63,069 nt of DNA from an uncultured Muribaculaceae bacterium (GCA_910583525.1 CAJTXL010000019.1:1-63069), one strand, 5' to 3'; counted from the stretch's first letter, positions 26,350 through 35,523 are shown. Program-made: numbers and translations. The notes: a model not told the origin generated them from the letters alone.

Positions 26350-27192
26350 ATGTCGAAAAGAGAAAATAACGATTGTTTTGTGATAATGCCTATTGCTGAG
26401 TGTGATGGTTATGAACCTAATCACTTTGCCCATGTATATAATGACATTATAGTACCGGCCGTTTCACAAACTGAATACAAAGCAACAAGAGCTGATGAAG
26501 TAAAGGAAACAAATTTAATACACCTTGACATCCTAAAGAAACTTATTGATGCACCTATTGCTATTTGTGACTTGAGTACACGAAATCCAAATGTACTTTT
26601 TGAATTAGGTATCAGGCAAGCATTTGATAAACCCGTTGTGCTTATTCAAGAAAAAGGCACTCCAAAAATCTTTGATATAGCACCTCTAAGATATTTGGAG
26701 TATTCAAAAGAAATGCGCTATCATGAGGTCATAGAAACCCAAAATAAATTACGCGAAGCGATTAATGCGACAAAAAATGCGGAGAACGAAACTGGTAATA
26801 TTAACTCTATAGTTAAACTCATGGCCTTAAGTTCCCCTGCTCTGATGCCAATATTGGATAATAATAATAAAGAGTTGCTTTCCCTCGATGTTGTACGCTC
26901 TCAAATGTCAGATTTAAGAATGATGATGGAAATGTTGATGCATGAAAGTCATCGTTTCTCAGCGAAATCCGTGTCAATGGCGGCTATTGAATATGAGCGA
27001 ATATCTAATAAACTTGAAAAATTGGCGATGGGAAAGTTAAGTCTATCCCAAGCTGATATGGAGTATTCAAAGTTAATACAGGAAACAGAGTCATTAATGA
27101 TGAATTGTTCAAATGAAAGTGAACACATGATGGTAAAGTTCTTAATGGATAGAATCTATCGTCAACGAGAAGATTTTTTCCGAAATAAATGA
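26350..27192 (+). CDS. TIR-like / nucleoside deoxyribosyltransferase-like protein
   Basis: A 280-aa protein. Residues 8-135 have the pattern of TIR-like and nucleoside 2-deoxyribosyltransferase-like domains: CFVIMPI at the first strand, a middle RADE segment, ICDLS, then NPNVLFELG with the presumed catalytic Glu85, and KPVVLIQ. The C-terminal half is helical (coiled-coil-like) and unknown. Proteins with this N-terminal domain can hydrolyse NAD+ or nucleosides and often act as effectors in antiphage systems. The gene is clearly more AT-rich than the core, which suggests transfer. It is 21 bp after the ATPase gene. The function is inferred, not shown. Confidence 0.7.
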   Translation: MSKRENNDCFVIMPIAECDGYEPNHFAHVYNDIIVPAVSQTEYKATRADEVKETNLIHLDILKKLIDAPIAICDLSTRNPNVLFELGIRQAFDKPVVLIQEKGTPKIFDIAPLRYLEYSKEMRYHEVIETQNKLREAINATKNAENETGNINSIVKLMALSSPALMPILDNNNKELLSLDVVRSQMSDLRMMMEMLMHESHRFSAKSVSMAAIEYERISNKLEKLAMGKLSLSQADMEYSKLIQETESLMMNCSNESEHMMVKFLMDRIYRQREDFFRNK

Positions 27193-27299
27193 AAGAGAAT
27201 TATCTGTTAAAGCGTAATCTCAAATTGCATTTATATTCAGTTTTCAGTTTTGATAGATTACCCCTACTTTTAGGTATATTGGCATTGGATTTTTTGGAT

Positions 27300-27307
27300 T
27301 AATTTTG
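27300..27307 (+). promoter_or_regulatory. Promoter -7 box of the hemerythrin-LuxR gene
   Basis: TAATTTTG ends 28 nt before the ATG at 27336. The -33 element is not clear. Confidence 0.5.
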
Positions 27308-27335
27308 CAGTGTCGTTAATAAGGGCTGCAAGATT

Positions 27336-28271
27336 ATGATAAAGTCTTCTATAAAATATTTAGCTACCGATAAGGTTCGGGATTTAGTTGAGGATAATAA
27401 CCAGTTGTTATTGGTTCTCAACCGTTTTCATATTCCTTTTGGCTTTGGTGAGCGTACCGTATGTGAGATTTGCGAGGAAAAAGAGATTGATTGCCCGACT
27501 TTTCTCGCTATCGCAAATCTTATCAGTGGCAAACGGTTTTCTGTAGATGAAATTGAATTGCCGACCTTATTGTCTTATCTGAGGGAGGCTCATTCCTATA
27601 TATTGGATTTCCGTCTGCCTGATATCCGGGAAACTCTCGTCAGCGCCGTGCATCAACAACGGCTTGATGATGTGGCTGTGCGTATTATCAGGTTTTTCGA
27701 TGAATATGCCGATGAGGTCCGCTGCCATATGGATTACGAAAACCAGATAGTATTCCCCTATGTCGAAGGGCTGTTAAAAGGCAATACCGCCAAAGATTTC
27801 AGAATATCAGATTTCGCTTCAAAGCATGAATCGGTTGTGTCTAAGCTCAATGAATTAAAGGATATATTCCTGCAACATTATGCTATGCCAAACACAAGGA
27901 TGCTAAACCGTGCCTTGTTTAACATATCTGCCTGTGGCGAAGACTTGGTTTCTCATTGTGAGATTGAGAATTTAATTCTTGTGCCGGCTGTGGAAGCTCT
28001 TGAGAAAGACGCCTATACGAAAAATAAAAATCAGAGAAACTTAGCATCCGGAAATCAGGAATTAAGCCAACGGGAGAAAGATATAATACGCCTGGTGGCC
28101 CATGGTCTCGCCAATAAAGAAATTGCCGACAGGCTTTCTCTTTCGTTCCACACCATAACGACTTACCGTAAGAACATCAGTGCCAAGCTAAACATACATT
28201 CCACTGCGGCACTCACAATATTTGCCATACTTCATGGGATTGCGGACCCTAAGGAAATAGAGTTAAAGTAA
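27336..28271 (+). CDS. Hemerythrin-domain LuxR-type transcriptional regulator
   Basis: A 311-aa regulator. Residues 1-75 form a small helical domain with Cys43, Cys46 and Cys53. Residues about 80-225 form a hemerythrin four-helix bundle, with candidate iron ligands His86, His131-x3-Glu135, His164 and His207-x3-Glu211. Residues 242-300 are a LuxR-type HTH (LSQREKDIIRLVAHGLANKEIADRLSLSFHTITTYRKNI). Such a di-iron domain fits sensing of oxygen, NO or iron status, as in ScdA/YtfE-type proteins. It ends in a strong terminator and is followed by an iron-uptake locus, which makes that locus a likely target. That link is inference. Confidence 0.85.
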   Translation: MIKSSIKYLATDKVRDLVEDNNQLLLVLNRFHIPFGFGERTVCEICEEKEIDCPTFLAIANLISGKRFSVDEIELPTLLSYLREAHSYILDFRLPDIRETLVSAVHQQRLDDVAVRIIRFFDEYADEVRCHMDYENQIVFPYVEGLLKGNTAKDFRISDFASKHESVVSKLNELKDIFLQHYAMPNTRMLNRALFNISACGEDLVSHCEIENLILVPAVEALEKDAYTKNKNQRNLASGNQELSQREKDIIRLVAHGLANKEIADRLSLSFHTITTYRKNISAKLNIHSTAALTIFAILHGIADPKEIELK

Positions 28272-28296
28272 ACCATAGATAATTATCTGCAAGCGA

Positions 28297-28327
28297 GGAT
28301 GCGCCAATGTTGACGCATCCTTTTTTT
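28297..28327 (+). terminator. Terminator after the hemerythrin-LuxR gene
   Basis: GGATGCG (28297-28303) pairs with CGCATCC (28314-28320), followed by seven Ts. Confidence 0.88.
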
Positions 28328-28388
28328 GTCATAGGCACTCCCATAAATGGTATGTCGGGACCCTGTGAATAAATCCGATTTTTGGGAA

Positions 28389-28419
28389 TTGCGGGCTAAT
28401 TGAAGGCGAGGTAATTTTG
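28389..28419 (+). promoter_or_regulatory. Promoter of the xus-type iron locus
   Basis: TTGC (28389-28392), a 19-bp gap, then TAATTTTG (28412-28419), 39 nt before the receptor start. I see no obvious Fur-box dyad, so the mode of iron control is open. Confidence 0.6.
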
Positions 28420-28457
28420 CAACCGATTTCAACATACTCCTAAAAAAGAAAAAAACG

Positions 28458-30839
28458 ATGGCATATAAAAGACTTCTGTTTTATGGTTTGTTTGTATCGG
28501 CCTTTTTATGCTCCTTTGCTTCTTCGGCAAAGGATGCCATGGGTATGGTTTCGGGAAAGGTCGTGTCATCAGACGGGTATACGATAGATTTTGCGACCGT
28601 GTTCCTGAAGGGTACGAAGCATTCATGTTCCACCAACGAGCGAGGATTATATCATCTGAAAGCTCCGGCAGGCAATTATACCATTGTGTTTTCTTCTGTC
28701 GGATTTGAGAAAGCGGAACATAAAGTGGAAATACCGGCTGACGGCAGAGTCTGGCTGAACGTCAAATTAAAATCCTCAACGCAGCTGGCCGAGGTGATAG
28801 TCGAGGGGCGCCAGATAAGCAAGGTGAAAAATTCGGCATATAACGCAGTGGCGGTGAATACGCAGGATTTAGTCAACACGACCAAGACGCTCGGTGACGC
28901 ACTCGGCAAGGCTCCGGGAATGAAAATCAGGGAAAGCGGCGGTGTCGGCTCTGACATGGCTGTCACTATGGACGGTTTCAGCGGTAAACATATCAAGGTT
29001 TTCATTGACGGAGTTCCACAGGACGGTGTCGGCAGTTCTTTCGGGCTAAACAATATCCCTGTCAACTTTGCCGAGCGCATAGAGGTTTATCGCGGCGTTG
29101 TGCCTGTGGGCTTCGGGGCGGACGCAATCGGTGGGATAATCAATATCGTGACTCCGAAGCGAAGAAGGAAATGGTTTGTTGACGCATCCTATTCATACGG
29201 CTCGTTCAATACGCATAAATCGTATGTCAATGCAGGACAGACACTGCGAAACGGGTTCAAATACGAGATAAATGCCTTTCAGAATTATTCCGACAACGAC
29301 TATTGGATTGACTCCCCGGTCGAAGACTTTGCTACCGGGGCAATAAACCGCAGGAAGAAAGAGCATGTGCGCCGTTTCAACGACGCATACCACAACGAGG
29401 CAGCCGTTGCCAAACTCGGATTTGTAAACAAACCATGGGCAGACCGCCTGTTGGTAGGATTTACATACTCTCACATGTATAAGGAGATACAGACAGGAGT
29501 CCGTCAGGAGATTGTCTATGGCCGGAAGCACCGTCACGGTCATAATATGATGCCATCTATCGAATATTTCAAACGAAATCTGTTTGTCCGGGGGCTCGAC
29601 GTTTCATTCAATGCCAACTACAATAAGAATGTGACAGTGAATGTCGATACGGCGTCGGTAAAGTATAACTGGAGAGGCGAAACCGACAGGCTTAATTCTC
29701 CCGGAGAACAGTCATATCAAAATTCCAAGGCGGATAATGACAACTGGTCTGTCGCCTTCACTTCCAACTACAAACTCGGACAAAAGCATATATTTACCCT
29801 TAACGATGTGTTCAACTCGTTCAACAGGTCAAATGAAAACCTGCTGACAACCCCGGCGACGAAAGATGCCATCCCAAAGGTTACAAGCAAGAACATCGTC
29901 GGGCTGTCTTACCGCTATATGCCGAATACGAAACTGAATCTCACCGTTTTCGGCAAGCACTACCACCAATATGTTTCAGGCCCGATTGCGACGTCTTCAG
30001 CACAGGATAACTATGCGCGGACTTCACGGTCTGTCGATTATTGGGGATATGGTGCGGCCGGTACATTCTTCATGCCCTTGGGGCTCCAATTGAAAGCGTC
30101 CTACGAAAAGGGGCTGCGTATGCCCACTATTGAAGAAATGTTCGGCGACGAAGATTTGGAAATGGGCGATATGGCACTCAGGCCCGAATCGAGCCACAAT
30201 GTCAATCTCAATCTCAGCTACGACGCCACTTTCGGGAGTAACATGATATACGTCGAAGCCGGTCTGATTTATCGTGACACCCGCGACTATATCCAACGCA
30301 ATATCATGTCGCTGAGCGGAGGCAAATACGCGGCATCGTATGTCAACTACGGCAAAGTCAAGACCGACGGATTCAGCGTGTCGGCAAGATACAGTTTCTC
30401 CAAATGGCTTAGCTTAGGGGGCAGCTTTACTCAAATGAACATACGCGACAATATGCGGACGGCAATGAACAGCACGGCGGCAAATGTGTCGTATAAGGAG
30501 CGTATGCCCAACCAGCCGTATATGTTCGCAGACTCCGACATCAATTTCTATTGGGTTGGGCTTGGCCGTAATGGCAATACTTTAACTATCACGTATGATA
30601 ACCAATATACACACAGTTTTTGCTATTACTCTTCCAATCTCGGCAGCAACAGCGAGGACTATATGGTGCATGACCAGTTCGCCCACAACATAACAATAAG
30701 TTATGGAATCAATCGTGGACGGTACAACATATCATTCGAGTGCCGCAACCTTACCGACGCTAAATTATACGATAATTTCAGCCTGCAGAAAGCCGGACGG
30801 GCTTTTTACGGCAAGGTGAGAATCTATTTCGAGAACTAA
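28458..30839 (+). CDS. xusA: TonB-dependent outer-membrane receptor (XusA-like)
   Basis: A 793-aa receptor with a signal peptide (cleavage near ASSA, residue 23), an N-terminal carboxypeptidase-regulatory-like domain (GKVVSSDGYTIDFATVFLKGTKHSCSTN...), a plug domain (IFIDGVPQDGVGSSFGLNNIPVNFAERIEVYRGVVPVGFGADAIGG-type region) and a 22-strand barrel ending in an aromatic residue region (AFYGKVRIYFEN). Together with the next two genes it matches the xenosiderophore system XusABC of B. thetaiotaomicron (TonB receptor, DUF4374 lipoprotein, PepSY protein). The ligand is likely a ferric siderophore such as enterobactin. The symbol is assigned from operon layout, not from sequence search. Confidence 0.88.
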   Translation: MAYKRLLFYGLFVSAFLCSFASSAKDAMGMVSGKVVSSDGYTIDFATVFLKGTKHSCSTNERGLYHLKAPAGNYTIVFSSVGFEKAEHKVEIPADGRVWLNVKLKSSTQLAEVIVEGRQISKVKNSAYNAVAVNTQDLVNTTKTLGDALGKAPGMKIRESGGVGSDMAVTMDGFSGKHIKVFIDGVPQDGVGSSFGLNNIPVNFAERIEVYRGVVPVGFGADAIGGIINIVTPKRRRKWFVDASYSYGSFNTHKSYVNAGQTLRNGFKYEINAFQNYSDNDYWIDSPVEDFATGAINRRKKEHVRRFNDAYHNEAAVAKLGFVNKPWADRLLVGFTYSHMYKEIQTGVRQEIVYGRKHRHGHNMMPSIEYFKRNLFVRGLDVSFNANYNKNVTVNVDTASVKYNWRGETDRLNSPGEQSYQNSKADNDNWSVAFTSNYKLGQKHIFTLNDVFNSFNRSNENLLTTPATKDAIPKVTSKNIVGLSYRYMPNTKLNLTVFGKHYHQYVSGPIATSSAQDNYARTSRSVDYWGYGAAGTFFMPLGLQLKASYEKGLRMPTIEEMFGDEDLEMGDMALRPESSHNVNLNLSYDATFGSNMIYVEAGLIYRDTRDYIQRNIMSLSGGKYAASYVNYGKVKTDGFSVSARYSFSKWLSLGGSFTQMNIRDNMRTAMNSTAANVSYKERMPNQPYMFADSDINFYWVGLGRNGNTLTITYDNQYTHSFCYYSSNLGSNSEDYMVHDQFAHNITISYGINRGRYNISFECRNLTDAKLYDNFSLQKAGRAFYGKVRIYFEN

Positions 30840-30858
30840 TCGTAATAAACTAAATAAA

Positions 30859-32262
30859 ATGAAAAATCATCTTTTTATGCGCGCCATGTGTGCGCTCGCA
30901 TTGCCGACAATGGTATTGTCGGGATGCTCGGACAGCGAAGAGCCCGGCGAAGGCAACAGGCCGGAAGAGACAAAAGGCAAGTTTGTAATAGCAACCACAG
31001 TTACAGACTCAAAAGGAACGACCAACATATTGCTCACGGCCGAGTCGCTCGACGACGGTCACATCTCTGTAGGCAATAACACGGGGCTGTTAAATGACGG
31101 AGCGAGCCAATGGGTATTCCATCCCGACAACTATCTCTACGCGCTCACTTATAATCAGGGCAATGCCGGTACAACGCGAAGCTATGTCCTTGGCCAGGAC
31201 GGGTCTATATCCCCGCGAGACATGGAGTACAAGATAAGCCGATTTACGTCCTACGGCATATATGACAACGAGATTATCTCTACCTCGACCGGCAACGGGC
31301 CGACTTCACAGGCCGACGCCAACGGGTATCTGCCCAAGACGCTTCTCGTTTCGTATCTTGATGTAGATGCAGAAACATCAAGACAGAATGATACGTCAAC
31401 CGGCATATATTCAGTTGAAAATTATTTCGGTAACGGTGAATATGTGACTCTTGCCGGGATAGAGAAAAGAGGCCGCCAAATCTTTTCAGGAGCAATCCCT
31501 ATGGGGCTAAGCCAATATGGAGCGGCGTACGGGAACGGGAAATGGATTCGGCCGGGGTATGAAGACCTTGTGAAGACATCCGACGGCGGCAGCAACAGCA
31601 GCAGTTATAAGAAAGGCGAGCTTCAATGGACGCAGTATCCCGATGAATGCCGGGTGGCAATCTTCGGTGATGAAACCCTGACAAACCCGGTATTTGCAAA
31701 AACCGACAGGATAAGTTATCCGTGCGGACGTTTCAAATCGCAGTATTACCAGACAATATGGGCGGCTGACAACGGAGACATATATGTGTTTTCACCATCC
31801 TATGCCAAGACGATGACCGATTCACGACAAAAAACGACACTGCCTGCCGGAGTGTGCCGCATTCCTGCCGGTTCTGTAGAGTTCGATTCGTACTACTGCA
31901 ACATCGAGGCGCAATCTGACGGCCGGTCTTTTATGCGTTGTTGGCCTGCAGGAGGCTGTCGCTTTCTTATGCTTATGTATGACCGTCCTTTCGCCGAAAA
32001 GGGATTTGTGGCCACAGAACTCGCCATATTCGATGCAGAAGCAAAGAAACTGACTTTTGTAGACGGCCTGCCGTCAAATATCTCGTCGATAGGCAAAACG
32101 ACATATGCAGAGAATGGAAATGTATATATACCCATAAACGTTACTGACGGAGAACCTGCAATATACAAAATAGACACTGAGACGGCATTGGCGGCCAAAG
32201 GTTTGACTATAGAGAAGGCTACCGACATCACCGGGTTCGGCTATATGAAGCCGGCAAAATAA
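30859..32262 (+). CDS. xusB: DUF4374 surface lipoprotein (XusB-like)
   Basis: A 467-aa lipoprotein with a lipobox LSGC and lipidated Cys23. The following residues SDSEEPGE are acidic, which resembles the Bacteroidetes lipoprotein export signal for surface display. The body is beta-rich, consistent with the beta-propeller-like DUF4374 family. In the XusABC system the lipoprotein captures ferric siderophore outside the cell and feeds the receptor. It starts 19 bp after the receptor gene and ends 8 bp before the PepSY gene, so it lies in the same operon. Substrate assignment is by analogy. Confidence 0.85.
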   Translation: MKNHLFMRAMCALALPTMVLSGCSDSEEPGEGNRPEETKGKFVIATTVTDSKGTTNILLTAESLDDGHISVGNNTGLLNDGASQWVFHPDNYLYALTYNQGNAGTTRSYVLGQDGSISPRDMEYKISRFTSYGIYDNEIISTSTGNGPTSQADANGYLPKTLLVSYLDVDAETSRQNDTSTGIYSVENYFGNGEYVTLAGIEKRGRQIFSGAIPMGLSQYGAAYGNGKWIRPGYEDLVKTSDGGSNSSSYKKGELQWTQYPDECRVAIFGDETLTNPVFAKTDRISYPCGRFKSQYYQTIWAADNGDIYVFSPSYAKTMTDSRQKTTLPAGVCRIPAGSVEFDSYYCNIEAQSDGRSFMRCWPAGGCRFLMLMYDRPFAEKGFVATELAIFDAEAKKLTFVDGLPSNISSIGKTTYAENGNVYIPINVTDGEPAIYKIDTETALAAKGLTIEKATDITGFGYMKPAK

Positions 32263-32270
32263 CATCTATC

Positions 32271-33410
32271 ATGAAAATCTTTCATAAAATACATCTATGG
32301 CTCTCGGTGCCGTTCGGTGTCATAATAAGCTTGATATGTTTTTCCGGGGCTATGCTCGTTTTCGAGCCTGAAATAACGAGAGGGCTTAGAAGCGAGGTGT
32401 ATTATGCCGCGTCGTCCGACGGAGAGCCTATCGATATGAAAGAACTTATGGAAACCGTGAAGGCGACATTGCCTGACTCGGTTTCCATAACCGGTGTCAC
32501 CGTCTTTGACGACGAAGAAAGGACTTATCAAGTCAATTTGTCCAAGCCACACCGTGCCTCCCTTTTCATCGACCAATACTCCGGCAAGATTACGGGGCGA
32601 TATGAACGTATAGGTTTCTTCGCTACAATGTTCCGGCTTCACCGATGGCTTTTGGATAGAGCAGAACCTCACGGAGAAGGCCTGAAAGTCGGAAAAACGC
32701 TCGTCGGCATATCCACGCTGATATTTGTAATCGCATTGATTACAGGCATAGTCATATGGTGGCCATGTGCAAGGAAAAACTTTAGACGAAGCATGTCGAT
32801 ATCTTTGAGGAATGGCAGGCGCGCCTTTTGGCACGGACTTCATGTAGCCGGAGGAATGTATGCCTTGGTGTTTGTCCTTGCCATGTCGTTGACAGGGCTG
32901 ACTTGGTCGTTCGCCTGGTATCGCAACGCTTTCTATGCCGTTTGCGGCGTGGAACACACTCCCCGAAATTTCAATATTGTGGAAAAAGGTCTTAAAGATA
33001 AATCGAAGCAAGACTCCCGTAAAAAAATACATCGTGGCGAGGGAGAACGGCGTTCCGAGTTCGGCCTTTGGCAACAGATTTATGATGAATTGAAGGCCCG
33101 AAACCCGGATGCCGCACAAATTACTGTCGGGAATGGGACAGCAAGCGTGACACTTGGCTCCTCGGGTAACAGTCGGGCATCCGACCGTTATGAATTCAAC
33201 CGTCGCTCAGGCGAGATTGCTCCCGTCATGAAATATGCCGGTTCCGCTCCGGCTGACAAGTTGCGAGGATGGATTTATTCAATCCATACGGGCAGTCTTG
33301 GCGGCATATTTACACGTATTTTATGGTTTCTTGGAGCATTGCTTGGCGCAAGCCTGCCACTTACGGGTTACTATATATGGATTAAGAGATTGTTTAAAAA
33401 CAGACGTTAA
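32271..33410 (+). CDS. xusC: PepSY-domain inner-membrane protein (XusC-like, putative ferric reductase)
   Basis: A 379-aa membrane protein of the PepSY_TM type. There is a membrane segment near residues 12-34, an extracytoplasmic PepSY domain, a second segment near 144-166 (VGKTLVGISTLIFVIALITGIVIWW), a third near 196-216 and a last near 345-368 (GGIFTRILWFLGALLGASLPLTGYYIW). Conserved His residues around the helices (RLHRWLLD, AFWHGLHVAGG, IHTG) could bind haem or contribute to ferric reduction. In this family it probably reduces or releases iron at the inner membrane. It closes the operon and is followed by a hairpin. Confidence 0.85.
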   Translation: MKIFHKIHLWLSVPFGVIISLICFSGAMLVFEPEITRGLRSEVYYAASSDGEPIDMKELMETVKATLPDSVSITGVTVFDDEERTYQVNLSKPHRASLFIDQYSGKITGRYERIGFFATMFRLHRWLLDRAEPHGEGLKVGKTLVGISTLIFVIALITGIVIWWPCARKNFRRSMSISLRNGRRAFWHGLHVAGGMYALVFVLAMSLTGLTWSFAWYRNAFYAVCGVEHTPRNFNIVEKGLKDKSKQDSRKKIHRGEGERRSEFGLWQQIYDELKARNPDAAQITVGNGTASVTLGSSGNSRASDRYEFNRRSGEIAPVMKYAGSAPADKLRGWIYSIHTGSLGGIFTRILWFLGALLGASLPLTGYYIWIKRLFKNRR

Positions 33411-33411
33411 T

Positions 33412-33443
33412 CGAGTGAGGCCATCCTTTGATGGCTTCACTCG
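33412..33443. terminator. Hairpin between convergent xusC-like and hydrolase genes
   Basis: Arms CGAGTGAGGCCATC (33412-33425) and GATGGCTTCACTCG (33430-33443) pair with one G-T wobble and a 4-nt loop. The T-run is poor on the + strand. It probably serves as a shared terminator for convergent transcripts. Confidence 0.6.
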
Positions 33444-33488
33444 TAACCTTGAAAATAATGGCGGTATAGATTATGCCGGCTCCCGGCC

Positions 33489-34463
33489 TTATGCAATGCT
33501 ATCTTTGAAAAAATCCGCTATTAAATCGAATGGGATTACTTCAAGATTGTCGTAGAGGTCGGTGTGGTTGGCACCCGGGATAACCAACAGATGTTTGTTG
33601 CTACCGTTGAGCCGCGCAAACGCTTCTTCGCTGAAATAGCGTGAATGAGCCTTTTCGCCGTGTATCAGCAGCACCGGGCTTTCAATTTCTCCGGCAAAAG
33701 TGTTGAGAGGAGTGTTTATGAACGACAATGGTGTAGTCTTGGTCCACCCGGTCGAACAGGCCGGAGCACGGTCGATGTAGCCCCGTTCAGGCGACATGTA
33801 GAAATCCCAATAGTCGAGCATGAACTGAGGCGCTCCTGTCGGACGTTCTTTCGGGAAGCCTCCGATATATTCAGGCTTCCCGTTGCGGAAGTCGATATTG
33901 CGTTGGGCGTTCAAAGTTTCTTTGGCTTGAAAAAGCCCTGTTGAAGAGACTGGGGCGAATTTGTATCCGTCGTGCATCTGTTCGCTCATGTTATACATGG
34001 TAGACGTGACGGTAGCTTTGATACGCGTATCTATGGCAGCCGCGTTAAGTGCCATGCCGCCCCATCCGCATATACCGATTATGCCTATGCGTTCGGCATT
34101 TACTTCGGGGAGAGATGCGAGATAATCGACAGCTGCCGAAAAATCTTCCGTATTTATGTCCGGCAAGGCCGTGTTGCGCGGTTCCCCTCCGGTTTCGCCT
34201 GTAAATGAAGGATCGAAAGCCATCGCGATAAATCCGCGCTCCGCCATTGCCTGGGCATATCGCCCCGATACTTGTTCTTTGACAGCACCGAACGGTCCGG
34301 CGACAGCGAGTGCGGTAGCGTTGTTCTCTAATTCTTTTGGCATATACAGGTCTGCGGCAAGGCTTATGCCAAAACGGTTTTGGAATGTAACTTTACAATG
34401 GTCGACTTTGTCGCTCTTCGGGAACTTTTTGTCCCATATTCGGGTCAGTTTCAAATCAGTCAT
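33489..34463 (-). CDS. Alpha/beta hydrolase (YcjY/dienelactone-hydrolase-like)
   Basis: A 324-aa soluble hydrolase with the fold order of the family: VAGPFGAVKEQ oxyanion strand, AFDPSFTGETGG, the nucleophile elbow around Cys132 (IGICGWGG), an Asp/Glu acid region (LIHGEKAHSRYFSEEAF) and a C-terminal His in PGANHTDLYDN. The nucleophile position is Cys rather than Ser, as in dienelactone hydrolase-type enzymes. Substrate unknown. It is convergent with the iron locus. Its neighbours upstream are two regulators on the same strand. An esterase acting on a siderophore or a small-molecule detoxifier are both possible. Confidence 0.8.
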   Translation of the reverse strand: MTDLKLTRIWDKKFPKSDKVDHCKVTFQNRFGISLAADLYMPKELENNATALAVAGPFGAVKEQVSGRYAQAMAERGFIAMAFDPSFTGETGGEPRNTALPDINTEDFSAAVDYLASLPEVNAERIGIIGICGWGGMALNAAAIDTRIKATVTSTMYNMSEQMHDGYKFAPVSSTGLFQAKETLNAQRNIDFRNGKPEYIGGFPKERPTGAPQFMLDYWDFYMSPERGYIDRAPACSTGWTKTTPLSFINTPLNTFAGEIESPVLLIHGEKAHSRYFSEEAFARLNGSNKHLLVIPGANHTDLYDNLEVIPFDLIADFFKDSIA

Positions 34464-34574
34464 GTTTTTCCCTGTTTAAGAAATTCTGCTACAAAATTAC
34501 ATTCAGAATAGATTGTCGGTAGAACCCCGGTTAAGGAAAATCTGACCTTTTTTCAGGATTTACGATGCCGGAAA

Positions 34575-35132
34575 TCAGTCTGTCTGAATCTTGGACCTGA
34601 TGCGGCTGAGGTGTGTAGGCGTCACCATAAGGAACGATGCTATATCTTTTAAAGATACCATTTCGATGATATGCGGATATTTTTCGACCAATTCCTTATA
34701 ACGCTGAGAGGGTGTCTTACGGTATATGTTCAACAAGCGCGAAAAAACCATCATGAACAATGATTTGTATTCGTCGTGGAATGAAGGCGACAGCAGCTCT
34801 TTCGCATCTTTCAGTGGCACTTTCAGCACTTCGCTGTCGATGCCGGCGCTTATGGAGAACTCCGCCGGCCTGCCGTGCATCGACGAATAGAAATCCATAA
34901 TCATCTCTCCGGGAAAGGTGAAATTCACAACCTGTTCTTCGCCGGCATCTGTAAGAGTGGTGATTTTGAAATATCCCGATACGACCAATGCCGCATGTTT
35001 TGTTATTTCGCCTTGTTGCACAATGCGTTCGCCTTTTCGGCAATGTTGCACGACACCTTTGGCCTTGCAGTATTCCACAACAGCAGAGAGGTCCAACGTG
35101 TCGAGATACGAGTTGAATTGTTCCATAAACAA
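34575..35132 (-). CDS. Crp/Fnr family transcriptional regulator
   Basis: A 185-aa one-component regulator. Residues about 20-115 form a cyclic-nucleotide-binding fold (CRKGERIVQQGEITKHAALVVSGYFKI...; GEMIMDFYSSMHGRPAEFSI), and the C-terminus has a winged helix (LKDIASFLMVTPTHLSRIRSKI). The N-terminal cysteine cluster of Fnr iron-sulfur sensors is missing. Its start lies 4 bp after the HxlR stop, so the two are co-transcribed. The ATG two codons in is an alternative start. Confidence 0.9.
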   Translation of the reverse strand: MFMEQFNSYLDTLDLSAVVEYCKAKGVVQHCRKGERIVQQGEITKHAALVVSGYFKITTLTDAGEEQVVNFTFPGEMIMDFYSSMHGRPAEFSISAGIDSEVLKVPLKDAKELLSPSFHDEYKSLFMMVFSRLLNIYRKTPSQRYKELVEKYPHIIEMVSLKDIASFLMVTPTHLSRIRSKIQTD

Positions 35133-35136
35133 CCTC

Positions 35137-35523
35137 TTATTTGAGCCTTGTCCGTCTCGTTGAAGTCACGGCATCAAAATTTGTCAAAGCCCATTCAATA
35201 AGACTGCCTATTACGGGCATTAGGCTTTTTCCGAGTGGTGTCAGCGAGTATTCGGTTTTGGGCGGTATCGTAGCGTAGATTTTACGGCTTATCAGGCCGT
35301 CGGCCTGTAGATTTTTCAGCGTTTCAGTCAATACTTTCGGCGATATGTCGGGTATTGCTTTTCCAATAGAACTGAAACGGGTGCACTCGTTTTCGGATAG
35401 CACACATAGTATTAGCATCGACCATTTGCTCGAGAAACGTGATATGACGTTACGTATCGGGCACGATTCGGTTGCTGAATATTTTTTTAGATTTTCTTGT
35501 AGCGGCAAACTGTTCATATTCAA
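35137..35523 (-). CDS. HxlR-family winged-helix regulator
   Basis: A 128-aa MarR-like repressor or activator with the HxlR pattern: CPIRNVISRFSSKWSMLIL at residues 21-39 with the conserved Cys21 used for redox or electrophile sensing in several members, F-x-x-IGKAIPDISPKVLTETLKNLQADGLI recognition region and the beta wing. It is divergent from the cupin gene. The two promoter boxes almost touch (35581-35597), so it is well placed to control both directions. It heads the HxlR-Crp unit. Confidence 0.92.
   Translation of the reverse strand: MNMNSLPLQENLKKYSATESCPIRNVISRFSSKWSMLILCVLSENECTRFSSIGKAIPDISPKVLTETLKNLQADGLISRKIYATIPPKTEYSLTPLGKSLMPVIGSLIEWALTNFDAVTSTRRTRLK

Noticed and set aside
28350..28458. 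Fur box before the iron locus
   Set aside because: No convincing inverted repeat of Fur type was found; iron control remains possible through other proteins.
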